Assembly: GCF_048066175.1 (NCBI RefSeq)
Contig: NZ_JBLTXA010000017.1
Span: 1-64,000 of the forward strand
DNA: 64,000 nt
Direction: 5' to 3'
DNA from: Niveispirillum fermenti
GTDB taxonomy: Bacteria; Pseudomonadota; Alphaproteobacteria; Azospirillales; Azospirillaceae
The notes beneath the pieces were generated by a model that searched no databases, had not been told where the DNA came from, and saw only the letters and a program-made list of their open reading frames with translations. This document shows positions 42,564 to 51,342 of the stretch, piece after piece (the stretch's first letter is position 1; each line of letters opens with the position of its first letter). The translations under genes and the position numbers were made by a program.

Positions 42564-42811
42564 CAACGACACCTGCCATGAAGGGTGGTGGGAAATGGCG
42601 GGGCCCGCAGATGGCCGGACAGGTCCGAAGCCCGGCCGACGGATTGCAAGCCTATGAAGTTCCCGGCCGGCGGTCAACAACCCAGCCGCGCATCACCACC
42701 CCTCTTGCGGGGCCGCCCGTCCCCGGCGCAGGCCCGGCCTTCCACCGCAACGCTTGAGTGGCAGGGGCTTTGGCCCTAGACAATCCGGCAACTGCCAGGG
42801 GATCGAACGAC

Positions 42812-43876
42812 ATGACCGCGCCCGCACAGCCAGGCCCGCAGCGCCTGACCATCCATCGCCCGGACGATTGGCACCTGCATCTGCGCACCGGCGCCATGCT
42901 GCGCGCCGTGCTGCCGCATTCCGCAGCACAGCTTGGCCGTGCCATCGTCATGCCCAACCTGGTGCCCCCCGTCGTCACCGCCGCCCAGGCCGATGCCTAT
43001 CGGGCGGAGATCATGGATGCCCTGCCGGCCGGCAGCGGCTTCCGGCCGCTGATGACGGCGTACCTGACCGACGGCACCGATCCCGATGACCTGGAAGCCG
43101 GGCACAAGGCCGGGATATTCACCGCCGTGAAGATGTATCCGGCCCATGCCACCACCAATTCCGCCCATGGGGTCACCGACCTGGACAAGGTGGCGCCGGC
43201 ACTGGACCGCATGGCCAGGGTCGGCCTGCCGTTGCTGGTGCATGGCGAGGTGACGGACCAGAAGATCGACATTTTCGACCGCGAGGCGGTGTTCATCGAT
43301 AGTGTCCTGCCCCGGATCATGGACCGGCACCCCGACCTGAAGATCGTACTGGAACATATCACCACGGCCGAAGGTGTGGCGGTGGTGCGCAGGCACGGAC
43401 CAGCCGGCCGGCTGGCTGCCACCATCACGGCGCATCACCTGATGATCAACCGGTCCAGCATCTTCGCGGGCGGCATCCGCCCGCATCTCTACTGCCTGCC
43501 CATTGCCAAGCGGGAAACCCACCGGCTCGCCCTGCGCGAGGCGGCGACCTCGGGGGAACCCTGGTTCTTCCTGGGCACCGACAGCGCGCCGCACCCGGTC
43601 GGCGCCAAGGAAACGGCCTGCGGCTGTGCCGGCATCTATACCGCCGCCACCGCCATCGAACTCTATGCCCAGGTCTTCGACGAGGAAGGGTCGCTGGACC
43701 GGCTGGAGGCTTTCGCCAGCCTGAACGGCCCCGCCTTCTATGGGCTGGCCCCCAACGCAGACACCATCACGCTGGAGAGAAGCGGCCTGACCGTGCCCGA
43801 CATCCTGGATGTCGACGGCCGCAACGCCGTGCTGCCCTTCCGTTCGGGCGAGCGTCTGGACTGGCGCCTCGTCTAA
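42812..43876 (+). CDS. pyrC: Dihydroorotase
   Basis: Cyclises carbamoyl-aspartate to dihydroorotate in pyrimidine synthesis. The 354-residue zinc enzyme is of the class II (E. coli PyrC) type: DDWHLHLRTG with His21 and His23, the carboxylated Lys107 in GIFTAVKMYPAHATTNS, LVHGEV, ILEHITT-type VLEHITTAEGV, and FLGTDSAPHPVGAKE with the catalytic Asp. ATG 42812 gives the standard N-terminus (RLTIHRPDDWH). Followed 85 bp downstream by pyrE, the next-but-one step of the same pathway. Confidence 0.96.
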   Translation: MTAPAQPGPQRLTIHRPDDWHLHLRTGAMLRAVLPHSAAQLGRAIVMPNLVPPVVTAAQADAYRAEIMDALPAGSGFRPLMTAYLTDGTDPDDLEAGHKAGIFTAVKMYPAHATTNSAHGVTDLDKVAPALDRMARVGLPLLVHGEVTDQKIDIFDREAVFIDSVLPRIMDRHPDLKIVLEHITTAEGVAVVRRHGPAGRLAATITAHHLMINRSSIFAGGIRPHLYCLPIAKRETHRLALREAATSGEPWFFLGTDSAPHPVGAKETACGCAGIYTAATAIELYAQVFDEEGSLDRLEAFASLNGPAFYGLAPNADTITLERSGLTVPDILDVDGRNAVLPFRSGERLDWRLV

Positions 43877-43961
43877 TAGCCGTGCCCGTCGGCGCGGATA
43901 CCGGGGTCAAGATCTCCCGGCCCCGGTTCAACCCGCCCCCACCCGTCCGCAGGAACATGCC

Positions 43962-44636
43962 ATGATCGACGCCGCCACCGCCGCCACCCAGACAGCCCGC
44001 ATCCTGATCGAGACCAAGTCGGTCCTGTTCAACGCGGAAAAGCCGTTCATCTTCACGTCCGGCCGCGCCAGCCCCGTCTATATCGATTGCCGCAAGCTGA
44101 TCAGCTTTCCGCGCGCCCGGCGCTTCCTGATCAATGCGGCCAAGGATCAGCTTTGCCGCGAGGCGGGGTTCGAGGCGTTCGACGCCGTGGCGGGCGGCGA
44201 GACGGCCGGCATCCCCTATGCCGCCTTCATCTCCGACGCCATGGACCTGCCCATGCTCTATGTGCGCAAGAAGCCCAAGGGCTTTGGCCGCAACGCCCAG
44301 ATCGAAGGGCAGCTGCTGGAGGGCCAGCGTGTGCTTCTGGTGGAGGATCTGGCCAGCGAGGGCGGATCGAAGATCAATTTTGTCAAGGCGCTGCGCGATG
44401 CCGGCGCCATCGTGGAGCATATCTGGGTCGTGTTCCATTACGGCATCTTCCCGCAGTCCGAACAGACCATGGCCGACATGGGCGTGAAGCTGCACGCCCT
44501 GGCCACCTGGTGGGATGTGCTGCGCGTGGCCCGCGAGGGCAATTACTTCGACAGTCACACCCTGTCGGAGGTGGAAAAGTTCCTGCACGCGCCGGAGGCC
44601 TGGTCGGCCGGCAATGGCGGCACGGAAAAGGCCTGA
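43962..44636 (+). CDS. pyrE: Orotate phosphoribosyltransferase
   Basis: Joins orotate and PRPP to give orotidine 5'-phosphate. The 224-residue protein has the PRPP-binding motif VLLVEDLASEGGSK, the flexible catalytic loop RKKPKGFGRNAQIEG, and the entry TSGRASPVYIDCRKL. The longer spacing and ATWWDVLRVAREGNYFD ending match the alphaproteobacterial form. ATG 43962 follows AGGAACATGCC. Presumably co-transcribed with pyrC. Convergent with the next gene after 22 bp. Confidence 0.95.
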   Translation: MIDAATAATQTARILIETKSVLFNAEKPFIFTSGRASPVYIDCRKLISFPRARRFLINAAKDQLCREAGFEAFDAVAGGETAGIPYAAFISDAMDLPMLYVRKKPKGFGRNAQIEGQLLEGQRVLLVEDLASEGGSKINFVKALRDAGAIVEHIWVVFHYGIFPQSEQTMADMGVKLHALATWWDVLRVAREGNYFDSHTLSEVEKFLHAPEAWSAGNGGTEKA

Positions 44637-44658
44637 TCCGGGTCCGGCAGGGGCAGCG

Positions 44659-45270
44659 TCAGCGGTCCAGCGTGTCCAGGGCGATATTGGCGGTCAGCAC
44701 CCCGATGGGCCGGCCCGTCCACGGGTCGGTCAGCGTGATGCTGGCCGCGATGACGTAATCATCGGCCGATTCGTCGTAAGCGGGGGGTTCCACCAGTATC
44801 GCCCCCGGCCCGGCCGGCAGGGTTTCCATGAATTTCGGCTCATCGGACTGGTCATAATCGCTGGTCAGCCGGGTGGCGGCGATCAGCAGGCCGCGATCAT
44901 CCATCAAGGCCAGGTCGGCCAGCAGACCGGCCAGCGGCAACCGCAGCAGAACCAGTTGCCGTGAGAGCGGCCCGCCCAGCACCTGATCCAGAAGGGGGCC
45001 CACACCCCTTTTGGCCTGCAGGCGCCACTGGTTGTCGCGCTCGGCGATCAGGGCCGGCGGCCAATCATCATTGCCGGCACTGGCGCTGCGTACCCCGTCC
45101 AGCAGGATGGGGTCGGCCAGCAGCACGGCCGCCAGATCCCGCAACAGCCCCTCGATCCGGGGCCGCTGGTCCGACAGGCTGACAGGATCGCCCGGGGCCT
45201 GGGCGGAGCCGCGGTGGCAGGCCACCGCCAAGGTCAGGACCGACATCGCCACCAGACCGATGAAGCGCAT
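44659..45270 (-). CDS. Hypothetical exported protein, possible Cache-like sensor domain
   Basis: A 203-residue protein with a hydrophobic N-terminus MRFIGLVAMSVLTLAVAC. Cys18 could be a lipobox cysteine, though Ala at -3 is not ideal. The rest has features reminiscent of PDC/Cache domains: LRLPLAGLLADLALMDDRGL, FMETLPAGPGAILVEPPAYD, and the closing TLTDPWTGRPIGVLTANIAL, which resembles the xDxxGxxIGVL strand of Cache sensors. No kinase or receptor domain is attached, but a chemoreceptor gene lies just upstream on the same strand. Function is inference only. Start supported by AGGAG upstream. Confidence 0.6.
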   Translation of the reverse strand: MRFIGLVAMSVLTLAVACHRGSAQAPGDPVSLSDQRPRIEGLLRDLAAVLLADPILLDGVRSASAGNDDWPPALIAERDNQWRLQAKRGVGPLLDQVLGGPLSRQLVLLRLPLAGLLADLALMDDRGLLIAATRLTSDYDQSDEPKFMETLPAGPGAILVEPPAYDESADDYVIAASITLTDPWTGRPIGVLTANIALDTLDR

Positions 45271-45327
45271 CTCCGCTCCTTTGCCGACGTACACCTGGCC
45301 TTCGCCGACGTGACCGTCGCAAGGCAT

Positions 45328-45486
45328 TATACAGCGGCCAAAATCCTGACCGATGGTCAAGGTTTTCGGCACCTCAAGCGCCCGCGACCACATCCGCGGG
45401 CGCCGGCGCCCGCCAAGTGGCGTGTGACGGCAGTCGCCGCCGTACCAGCTTGCGATGAGTTCCACTCACCGGGATCTGGCATTAAC
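45328..45486 (+). repeat. Dispersed palindromic repeat, copy 6 (degenerate)
   Basis: Begins TTATACAGCGGCC; hairpin A is imperfect (CCAAAATCCTGACC against GGTCAAGGTTTTCGG, 45338-45369). It is followed by CTCAAGCGCCCGCGACCACA (compare CTCAATCGCCGGCGCCCACA), CAGTCGCCGCCGTACCAG, and GCTTGCGATGAGTTCCACTC, ending CTGGCATTAACC. Looks like an old copy. Confidence 0.75.
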
Positions 45487-45525
45487 CATGATCATAGCAG
45501 CATCGACCGGCTGCCACCGCAACGA

Positions 45526-45556
45526 AAAGGCCCCCATCCGGGTGGATAGGGGCCTG
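45526..45556 (-). terminator. Terminator of the chemoreceptor gene
   Basis: Arms 45529-45540 and 45545-45556 pair over 12 bp with one mismatch (AGGCCCCCATCC with GGATAGGGGCCT), loop GGGT; minus-strand tail TTTTC. Confidence 0.7.
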
Positions 45557-45587
45557 TTCGGAAAGGTTCAGCAATGATGCGGATGGA

Positions 45588-47306
45588 TCAGGCGCTGCGC
45601 ACCTGGGCCAGGAACCGATCCACGGTCTGACCCAGCATGCCGGACTGCCGGGCCATGTTCCGGGCCGCGGCCAGCATGTCCGTGGCCGACGAACCGGTCT
45701 GGTGCGCCACCTGTTCCAGGCTTTCGATGTTGCGGGTCACTTCCATCGTGCCCATGGAGGCCTGCTGCACGTTGCGGGCGATCTCCTTGGTGGCGGCGTC
45801 CTGTTCCTCCACCGCGCCGGCGACCATCTCGGAGATGTCGTTGATCTCCGCGATGGTGCGGCTGATGGTGACGATGGCGTCGACCGCCTCCTTGGTGGCG
45901 TCCTGCATCGTGGTGATCTGGCTGGCGATCTCCTCGGTGGCCTTGGCCGTCTGGTTGGCCAGGCTCTTGACCTCCGAAGCCACGACCGCGAAGCCCTTGC
46001 CGGCTTCACCGGCGCGGGCCGCCTCGATGGTCGCGTTCAGGGCCAGCAGGTTGGTCTGGCTGGCAATGTCGGAGATCAGCTTCACCACGTCGCCGATGGA
46101 CTGGGCGCGCTGGGCCAGCGACTGGACGGTGCCGTTGGTCTTCTCGGCTGTCTTGGCGGCATCGCGGGCGATGCGGGCGGAGGTGTTGACCTGGTTGGAA
46201 ATCTCGGCCAGCGAACCGGCCAGTTCCTCCGTGGCGCTGGCCACCGACTGCACATTGGCGCTGGCCTGCTGCGTGGCGGCGGCGACGGCACTGGTCTGGG
46301 CGCGGCTTTCCTCCGCCGAGGCGGACAGGCCCTCGGCCGTGGACTGCACTTGGCTGGAAGCGCCCGACAGTTCGGCCACGACACCCTTGACGGAGCTTTC
46401 GAAGTCGGACGCCAGCTTCTCCATGGCGGCCTTCTTCTCCACAGCGGCCTGACGCTCGGCCTCCTCCTGGCGGCGGCGCAGGTTGTCCACCTCAAGGGCA
46501 TTGTCCTTGAAGACCTGCACCGACTGCGCCATGGCGCCGATCTCGTCACCGCGATGGATGCCGGGGACCTGAACGCTCAGGTCGCCGCCGGCCAGCTTCG
46601 ACATCGCGCCCTGCATCTCCTTCAGCGGGCTGCCCACGATCTTGTGCAGCATCAGGACCAGGATGCCGATCAACACGGCCAGCACGATGATGGCGATGAT
46701 CGAATTGCCCATGGCGGCCGACGAGATCGCCGACTGCACATTGGACCGGCTCCAGGCCACGGTCAGGGTGCCCACCTGGTCACGGTTGGCACCGGCCCGC
46801 ACGGGGGCCTGCGCCACCAGGAAATTCCCCATGTCCAGAACCTTCAGTTCCGGCACCGCGTTGGGCAGTTTGGCCGAGGAGAAATCGAACCCGGGCACGC
46901 CGTCCGGCAGCGGCTTGTCCTTGGTCGGATACTCGATCAGCACGTCGCCATCGGCGTCCACGACCTTCACAGCCGACAGGCTGGTGCCGGGGGCATTGGC
47001 CAGATCGGCATAGGCATCGGCGATGGCATCGGCATTCTTGAACCGGACGGCAGCCGACATCTGGGCGGCCAGCATCTCGGTCACCTGGCTTTCCGAGCGC
47101 TTCGACAGTTCCAGCATGGCGCTGCTCATCGACGCGGCGCTGAGCCCGATCACCGCCCCGAGGCCGATGATGACCGGCACGGCAATGGAAAAGGCAATCT
47201 TGCGGCTGATGGACCAGTTGCCGAAAAGCGTGCCACGCCCCCCGGCCGCCCCCTTGGCGGGAGCCCCGGCCCCGGCCGGTCGCATAGTCCGATTGATGTT
47301 GCTCAT
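45588..47306 (-). CDS. Methyl-accepting chemotaxis protein
   Basis: A 572-residue membrane receptor. Transmembrane 1 is at about 37-59 (KIAFSIAVPVIIGLGAVIGL) and transmembrane 2 near 200-222 (SIIAIIVLAVLIGILVLML). Between them is a periplasmic domain of about 135 residues with SAVKVVDADGDVLIEYPT and LVAQAPVRAGANRDQVGTL, which suggest a single Cache-like fold. A HAMP domain follows, then the signalling hairpin with the diagnostic tip LLALNATIEAARAGEAGKGF and VVASEVKSLANQTAKATEE. There is no C-terminal CheR-binding pentapeptide. Ligand unknown. Start has GGAGAGG upstream. The adjacent 44659 gene may be related functionally. Confidence 0.93.
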   Translation of the reverse strand: MSNINRTMRPAGAGAPAKGAAGGRGTLFGNWSISRKIAFSIAVPVIIGLGAVIGLSAASMSSAMLELSKRSESQVTEMLAAQMSAAVRFKNADAIADAYADLANAPGTSLSAVKVVDADGDVLIEYPTKDKPLPDGVPGFDFSSAKLPNAVPELKVLDMGNFLVAQAPVRAGANRDQVGTLTVAWSRSNVQSAISSAAMGNSIIAIIVLAVLIGILVLMLHKIVGSPLKEMQGAMSKLAGGDLSVQVPGIHRGDEIGAMAQSVQVFKDNALEVDNLRRRQEEAERQAAVEKKAAMEKLASDFESSVKGVVAELSGASSQVQSTAEGLSASAEESRAQTSAVAAATQQASANVQSVASATEELAGSLAEISNQVNTSARIARDAAKTAEKTNGTVQSLAQRAQSIGDVVKLISDIASQTNLLALNATIEAARAGEAGKGFAVVASEVKSLANQTAKATEEIASQITTMQDATKEAVDAIVTISRTIAEINDISEMVAGAVEEQDAATKEIARNVQQASMGTMEVTRNIESLEQVAHQTGSSATDMLAAARNMARQSGMLGQTVDRFLAQVRSA

Positions 47307-47797
47307 CTGGCTGAACCTCTCCTGTCCTTAACTCCGCAAGCATAACCAGATACTTCGTCCGGGCTACCGCATGGGCGAAAACCAATTCATTCCCATTGTG
47401 CATTGCGGAACCCGGCGAAAGACCTCTCAAAACTTACCGCTTCCAGGCAAACGTCCGTTTGTATTGCATTTTATTAAAACGCCCACCCGGCCCGTCCGGT
47501 GGGGATTGCCCCTTGCCCAGCCGGCATACTTTCGCATAGGTATAACCGAGCTTGTAACGAAATTGTAGGCGTATCTACGACCGAAGTCGCAAGCGATCAG
47601 AAGCTGATCCGACCGAACGGGGGCGTCAACCCTTTCAACTGGGGAATGCCCGCGGATGGTTAAGGGAATGTTTATAGAATAGTGAGAAGTAAGCCCGGGG
47701 AGGGGCGCCGGCGGATTGTCATCGTCCGCTGCAAAAGCCAAAAACGAAGTCGGAAACTTGCTTGCAATCAGGCGGCAACGAAAAGATAGGGGCTTAG
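47307..47797. other. Long divergent promoter region
   Basis: About 490 bp between the chemoreceptor (minus) and a small secreted protein (plus). It is notably more AT-rich than the rest. Visible: a palindrome CAAACGTCCGTTTG at 47448-47461, an AT-rich stretch TGCATTTTATTAAAACG around 47465-47481, and TTTATAGAAT near 47670-47679, a -10-like sequence. I see no convincing gene or RNA. Confidence 0.5.
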
Positions 47798-48115
47798 ATG
47801 ATGAACAAACTCATGGTGCCTGTGTCGGCTGTGGCGCTCCTGGTCCTGGCGGGAGCCGCGCAGGCGGAATGCGTGCTGAACGACCCGCCGGTGCTGCCGG
47901 ACGGCGCCACGGCGCAGGAAGCGGAGATGGTCGCGGCACAGCAGGCCGTGAAGGCCTATGTCGCGGAAACGCAGGAATTCCTTTCCTGCCTGGAATTCGA
48001 AGGCCGTGGCCGGTCGGGTGGCGACTGGACACGCCGCTACAACGACGCTTCCAGCCGGATGGAGCGCCTCGCCGCTGAATTCAACAAGCAACTGCGCGCC
48101 TTCAAATCGAAGTGA
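47798..48115 (+). CDS. Small secreted hypothetical protein
   Basis: A 105-residue protein of unknown role. Signal peptide MMNKLMVPVSAVALLVLAGA with AQA before the mature start at Glu24; Met1 or Met2 may start. The mature part is about 82 residues, helical, with two cysteines (ECVLNDPPVLPDG and FLSCLEFE) that could form one disulfide. The helix pair AQEAEMVAAQQAVKAYVAET and YNDASSRMERLAAEFNKQL is amphipathic. I do not recognise a named family. Convergent with the next gene. Confidence 0.7.
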   Translation: MMNKLMVPVSAVALLVLAGAAQAECVLNDPPVLPDGATAQEAEMVAAQQAVKAYVAETQEFLSCLEFEGRGRSGGDWTRRYNDASSRMERLAAEFNKQLRAFKSK

Positions 48116-48158
48116 TCGGGACATCAGGGCCGGACGTCGACCGACGTCCCGCCTCGCC

Positions 48159-49439
48159 TCAAGGTGGCGGAGATGCGGCGGCCTCCCCCTCCAGGGGTGC
48201 CAGGGGTTCCACCGTGACCTTCGGAACGGCAGGCGGCTTGACGATGGGGGGCATGTCGATCTTGCCGTTCAGGTCCCTTGCCCGGCGGACGCTGAGCCCG
48301 TTCACCGACCGGAACTCCGCCGGCGGGGTGATGAGGGCCTTTGACACCAGGTTGGGCAGGGCCGATTCGTCCCAGTCCGCCGCAGCCGGCCCCAGCCGCA
48401 GGATCACCAGTTCCCGCCCCCTGGACACATAAAGCCGGGCCCCGTCCTCCCCCGACCAGAAGATCGTGTCACCATCGGTGAAGGGTTTCCTGGCACCGTT
48501 GCCATTCTTCGCCTCGAACGGCCAGGCCATCCGGGTGCGCAGCCCGTCATGGCGCGAATGGGGGATGGGCCGTTGCATCTGGTCCAGCCAGGGGGCCGGC
48601 ACCAGGGCCGTATTCCCCGCCATCCCGCCTTCCAGCAACAGCAGGCCGGGGCGCAGCCAGTCCCGCGCCGTGGCCCGCACGCAGCATTGCAGATAGGCCG
48701 CCCCGTCCCCCGAACCTGCCGCCAGCAGGCCCGGCCGTGCCCCAAGGGGCCGCCACAGCCGCTCCGACAGATAATCGGCCACGGGCACGCCGGCCGCGCG
48801 GGCCAGCACGATGCCCAGCACCTGCATTTCCACGCCGTGCGGTTCGAACCGGCTTCCCGGTTCCGCCACCAGGCGGGCCGACAGGGTCCAGGCGATGGCA
48901 TCGGGGCCCGGCGGCGCCTCCGGCGCGTCCAGGCCGCTGGTGCCTTCCAGCAACTGGCGCAGGGTCACGCGGCCGCGGTCGTCACCGGCCCATTCCGGCA
49001 GCCAGGCGGCGATGCCGGTTTCCAGCCCCGGCACCACGCCGTCGCGCTGGGCAAGGCCGGTCAGCAGCGTCATAAGGCCCGGCACCAGGCCCGTACCGTC
49101 CAGCATGTCGCCAGCCTGGACGCCGGGGGCATAGATCTCAAGCTGCAGGGCGCCGGCGTGCCAGACCAGCAATGCCTTGCTGTTGCTGGCCGTCGCAAAA
49201 TCGCGGATGGATTTCAGCCCGTCGGCGGAAAAGGCCTGATCGGGATCCCCCATGGGCAGGACAGTGCCCGAGCCGGAGGGCAGCGGCAGGTCGACCAGGG
49301 GCCCGACCGCTTTCTCCGGCAGCAGGATGCCGGCCGGATCATCCGTCCCCGGCCCCGTGTCCCGAGCGCCCAGCCACAGGACGGCGGCCAGGGCCGTGGT
49401 GGCGAACAGGGCGGCGGCGATCAGGTAGGGGCGGCGCAT
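48159..49439 (-). CDS. Serine beta-lactamase/esterase-fold protein lacking catalytic residues
   Basis: A 426-residue exported or membrane-anchored protein (RRPYLIAAALFATTALAAVL). The body follows the class C beta-lactamase/NylB hydrolase layout: LMTLLTGLAQRDGVVPGLET, AAWLPEWAGDDRG, VTLRQLLEGTSGLDAPE and EMQVLGIVLARAAGVPVADY. By alignment to that layout the SxxK nucleophile position reads GLVP (in DGTGLVPGLM), the second-motif Tyr position reads PHG (FEPHGVEMQ), and the third motif is not visible in FWSGEDGARLY. So it is probably not a hydrolase but a binding or scaffold protein. C-terminal Pro-rich tail. The fold call is by eye. Confidence 0.75.
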   Translation of the reverse strand: MRRPYLIAAALFATTALAAVLWLGARDTGPGTDDPAGILLPEKAVGPLVDLPLPSGSGTVLPMGDPDQAFSADGLKSIRDFATASNSKALLVWHAGALQLEIYAPGVQAGDMLDGTGLVPGLMTLLTGLAQRDGVVPGLETGIAAWLPEWAGDDRGRVTLRQLLEGTSGLDAPEAPPGPDAIAWTLSARLVAEPGSRFEPHGVEMQVLGIVLARAAGVPVADYLSERLWRPLGARPGLLAAGSGDGAAYLQCCVRATARDWLRPGLLLLEGGMAGNTALVPAPWLDQMQRPIPHSRHDGLRTRMAWPFEAKNGNGARKPFTDGDTIFWSGEDGARLYVSRGRELVILRLGPAAADWDESALPNLVSKALITPPAEFRSVNGLSVRRARDLNGKIDMPPIVKPPAVPKVTVEPLAPLEGEAAASPPP

Positions 49440-49463
49440 GGGGCCTCCGTCGGCTGTGCCCCG

Positions 49464-49880
49464 TCAGGAGCCGTGGCGATACAGAGGATAGTCCCGCGCC
49501 TGCACCACCTCCCAGACCCCGTCGGGCTGCCGGCAGAAGAAGCCGGTGGCGTGCTGGTACATCTCCTCCAGGATGACGACGGAATGGAACTCCCGGCACG
49601 GGCGGTTCTGTCCGTCATAACCGTCGCGCAGCACCTTCACGGAACCGCGCTTGCCCGTCAGCGGGTTGGCCCAGCCCACGGGAACATCAACGGGCTTGCC
49701 GCCCAATTCACGCAGCGCGCCCTGGAAGCCGGCAAGATCGCTGTCCTCCATCACGATGCTGGTCGGCTTGGGCGGCGGGGCCGGCGCCTCCACCACGGGC
49801 GCCGGGGGGGCCGGCGGCGGCTTCGTCTGACATCCGGCCAGTATCAGCATCAGGCAAATCGTTCCCAGGTGCCGCTTCAT
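49464..49880 (-). CDS. Surface-antigen-like lipoprotein (RT0821/17-kDa antigen type)
   Basis: A 138-residue lipoprotein. Signal with lipobox LILAGC (Cys17) and a Pro-rich linker (PPPAPPAPVVEAPAPPPKP). The C-terminal domain VGWANPLTGKRGSVKVLRDG, CREFHSVV and FFCRQPDGVWEVV matches the pattern of the 17-kDa antigen/RT0821 surface-protein family (NP-x-TG-x-x-G, CREF, C-x-QPDG-x-W). Two Cys residues probably form a disulfide. Lies 24 bp upstream of, and on the same strand as, the pseudo-hydrolase gene, so the two are likely co-transcribed. Role unknown, envelope-located. Confidence 0.8.
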   Translation of the reverse strand: MKRHLGTICLMLILAGCQTKPPPAPPAPVVEAPAPPPKPTSIVMEDSDLAGFQGALRELGGKPVDVPVGWANPLTGKRGSVKVLRDGYDGQNRPCREFHSVVILEEMYQHATGFFCRQPDGVWEVVQARDYPLYRHGS

Positions 49881-50051
49881 GTTCCAACCCGCTGTAGGAT
49901 CCGTCCTCGAGATGGCTCTCTAGTGCCAAACCCCGGGGGACCTAGGCAAGGGCGAACCCGCGCCCCGCTGATCATTTGGCCCGGCAAAATGGCGGAAGCG
50001 TGGCGGCGGGCGGGCCGGCACATGGCGTTCCCGGCCAGTGCCGGCTTGGGA

Positions 50052-50125
50052 CGGGATGCCATACCGGCCGGTGACGGCCGGTGACGGGATGCCATACCGG
50101 CCGGTGACGGCCGGTGACGGGATGC
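50052..50125. repeat. 33-bp tandem repeat upstream of ychF
   Basis: Unit GGGATGCCATACCGGCCGGT plus 13 more bases (ending GACGGCCGGTGAC), with GGGAT recurring at 50053, 50086 and 50119, a period of exactly 33 bp over about 2.2 units. Each unit contains GACGGCCGGTGAC twice in part. The 49881-50208 gap otherwise holds promoter sequence only. Confidence 0.85.
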
Positions 50126-50208
50126 AATGCGCCCCCGTCATTTGCATTCCGGGCCGGGATCGCCCATAACCGGGACCAGATCGGAACCTTCCAGCGAAGC
50201 ATCATCCC

Positions 50209-51306
50209 ATGGGATTCAATTGCGGTATCGTCGGCCTGCCCAATGTCGGCAAGTCCACCCTGTTCAACGCGCTGACCAGCACGGCGGCGGCCGAGGCCGC
50301 GAACTATCCCTTCTGCACCATCGAGCCGAATGTCGGCCGGGTCGGCGTGCCCGATCCGCGGCTGGACAAGCTGGCGGAGATCGCCAAGTCGCAGAAGATC
50401 ATCCCCACCCAGCTTGAGTTCGTGGACATTGCCGGCCTGGTGCGTGGAGCGTCCAAGGGCGAGGGGCTGGGCAACCAGTTTCTGGCCAATATCCGCGAGG
50501 TCGATGCCATCGTCCATGTGCTGCGCTGCTTCGAGGATGGGGACATCACCCATGTCGAAGGCTCCATCGACCCCGTCCGGGACGCCGAGACGGTGGAGAC
50601 GGAGCTCATGCTGGCCGACATGGAAAGCCTGGAGAAGCGCCTGCCGCCGCTCCAGAAGAAGGCCAAGGGCGGGGACAAGGAGGCCAAGGCCCTGTCCGAC
50701 CTGATGGAGCGCGTGCTGGCCGTCCTGCGCGACGGCAAGCCCGCCCGCACCGTCGAGGTGGCCAACGAGGAGCGCGACGCCTTCAAGCAGATGGCGCTGC
50801 TGACCGGCAAGCCCGTCCTTTATGTCTGCAACGTGGAGGAAGAGAAGGCCGGCACGGGCAATGCGCTTTCCGAGCGGGTGGCCGCGATGGCCGCCGGCCA
50901 GGGCGCGGGCAGCGTCGTCATCTCCGCCGCGATCGAAGCCGAACTGTCCCAGCTTTCGGCCGAAGACAAGCTGGATTACCTCCAGTCCCTGGGTCTGGAG
51001 GAGCCGGGACTGAACCGGCTGATCCGCGCCGGCTATTCCCTGCTGGGCCTGCTGACCTTCTTCACGGTCGGCCCGAAGGAGGCACGCGCCTGGACCGTGC
51101 GCAAGGGCGCCAAGGCACCGGAAGCCGCCGGCGTCATCCATACCGATTTCGAGCGCGGCTTCATCAAGGCCGAGACCATCGACTACAACAGCTATGTCAC
51201 GCTGGGGGGCGAGGTCGGGTGCAAGGAAGCCGGCAAGATGCGCATGGAAGGCAAGGAATATCTCGTGCAGGACGGCGACATCTTCCATTTCCGCTTCAAC
51301 GTCTGA
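50209..51306 (+). CDS. ychF: Redox-regulated ATPase YchF (OLA1 homologue)
   Basis: Conserved P-loop ATPase of the Obg family linked to ribosomes and stress response. The 365-residue protein has G1 GLPNVGKSTLFNALT (residues 9-23), G3 DIAGLVRGASKGEGLGNQFL, and NVEE in place of the usual NKxD, which shifts specificity from GTP to ATP. A coiled-coil insert (MESLEKRLPPLQKKAKGG) and C-terminal TGS-like domain (FTVGPKEARAWTVRKG, EVGCKEAGKMRMEGKEYLVQ) are present. Start MGFNCGIVG is the standard one. Confidence 0.96.
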   Translation: MGFNCGIVGLPNVGKSTLFNALTSTAAAEAANYPFCTIEPNVGRVGVPDPRLDKLAEIAKSQKIIPTQLEFVDIAGLVRGASKGEGLGNQFLANIREVDAIVHVLRCFEDGDITHVEGSIDPVRDAETVETELMLADMESLEKRLPPLQKKAKGGDKEAKALSDLMERVLAVLRDGKPARTVEVANEERDAFKQMALLTGKPVLYVCNVEEEKAGTGNALSERVAAMAAGQGAGSVVISAAIEAELSQLSAEDKLDYLQSLGLEEPGLNRLIRAGYSLLGLLTFFTVGPKEARAWTVRKGAKAPEAAGVIHTDFERGFIKAETIDYNSYVTLGGEVGCKEAGKMRMEGKEYLVQDGDIFHFRFNV

Positions 51307-51342
51307 TCTCCCTCCTTCCGGCCTTCCCTTGCGCATGGAGGG

